A DNA stretch of 41,196 nucleotides from Candidatus Aenigmarchaeota archaeon LH_S4 (GTDB lineage: Archaea > Aenigmatarchaeota > Aenigmatarchaeia > QMZS01). A model generated the notes under the pieces. That model saw only the letters and a program-made list of their open reading frames with translations, had not been told where the DNA came from and made no database searches. Location: contig JAGXOI010000002.1 of the NCBI GenBank assembly GCA_023659975.1, forward strand, positions 2,273 through 43,468, given 5' to 3'. Positions 41,083 to 41,196 of the stretch are shown piece by piece (position 1 is the first letter of the stretch; every line of letters begins with the position of its first letter). The translations under genes and the position numbers were made by a program.

Positions 41083-41196
41083 TCAACTACCCCTCCCTAA
41101 AGGAAGGGGCTTGTAACTACTACTAATGCAACGAGTTGTAGTGTTACATTTGGCTGGTTGACACACAGCCTGCTCCAATACGGAAGAACCGAGTTG
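41083..41196 (-). CDS. tnpB: TnpB-type protein, C-terminal end (IS200/IS605 family)
   Basis: The minus-strand frame enters from the window end and stops at 41083-41085. The last 37 residues read through a hairpin-forming sequence and end YKPLPLGRGS, a typical TnpB tail that is encoded by the element's right-end hairpin region. TnpB is the RNA-guided nuclease ancestral to Cas12; its guide (omega) RNA overlaps this 3' end. The catalytic RuvC part lies outside the window, so activity cannot be judged. Confidence 0.75.
   Translation of the reverse strand, partial: QLGSSVLEQAVCQPAKCNTTTRCISSSYKPLPLGRGS
41090..41109 (-). repeat. Right-end hairpin of an IS200/IS605-type element
   Basis: cccctccctaaaggaagggg folds into a 7-bp stem with one bulged A. 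Its place inside the tnpB 3' end, just before the stop codon, is the usual recognition hairpin at the right end and part of the omega-RNA scaffold. Confidence 0.7.

Overview
The window is a stretch of an AT-rich archaeal chromosome. The evidence is a dense set of archaeal information-processing genes: RNA polymerase subunit N, Spt4, ribosomal proteins S6e and L15e, Nop5 and fibrillarin, Bud32, SBDS, aIF6, a histone, Pth2, diphthine synthase, Mre11, NreA and EndoQ. Leaders are very short, TATA boxes lie about 20-30 bp before starts, and the tRNA genes carry bulge-helix-bulge introns. The gene set and heavy tRNA splitting would fit a small-genome (DPANN-like) archaeon, but no marker here fixes the phylum.

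Layout: 1-535 holds the end of a repeat-rich charged protein and decayed coding scraps. 536-10736 is mainly housekeeping: rhomboid, rpoN, S6e, mre11, nop5, fibrillarin, bud32, spt4, an MscS-like channel, SBDS, aIF6 and a histone. It is interrupted by a foreign-looking ATP-type PEP carboxykinase placed between nop5 and fibrillarin. 10767-17236 is a tRNA-Asn gene, a decayed stretch, and a three-gene type III restriction-modification operon with an unknown membrane protein between mod and res. 17333-25149 returns to housekeeping (L15e, dUTPase, tRNA-Glu, diphthine synthase, Pth2, tRNA-Leu), then a secreted beta-propeller protein and the repair pair NreA/EndoQ. 25156-25942 is a MntA-HepT toxin-antitoxin pair. 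26205-29762 has a two-repeat charged protein, SecF and a CPA2 antiporter. 29844-36151 is an ion-transport operon (P-type ATPase, antiporter, P-type ATPase). 36204-41073 is a group 3b-type NiFe hydrogenase module lying between two nearly identical 220-bp elements with terminal inverted repeats. The window ends in the 3' part of a tnpB gene.

Most notable signals: (1) Two cargo insertions share an unexpected design. At pckA and at mntA-hepT, the promoter and first 20-23 codons of a host gene (nop5, endoQ) are duplicated. The truncated copy ends 3-4 nt upstream of the cargo start codon, and the intact host gene follows downstream on the same strand. The beta-propeller gene shows the same duplication with no cargo. 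This looks like insertion by single crossover at host-gene 5' ends, so that the cargo takes over the host promoter while the host gene is preserved. (2) All three tRNA genes have an intron at T-loop position 59/60, and two have a second intron. (3) The hydrogenase module sits inside a direct pair of MITE-like elements next to a tnpB.

How the genes work together: Nop5 and fibrillarin form the core of the box C/D methylation RNP. SBDS and aIF6 act on 60S-type subunit maturation. EndoQ, NreA and Mre11 form a repair set. The ATPases and antiporters handle cation balance. The hydrogenase, with its own maturation protease, would exchange electrons between NAD(P)H and H2, and pckA would supply gluconeogenic PEP.
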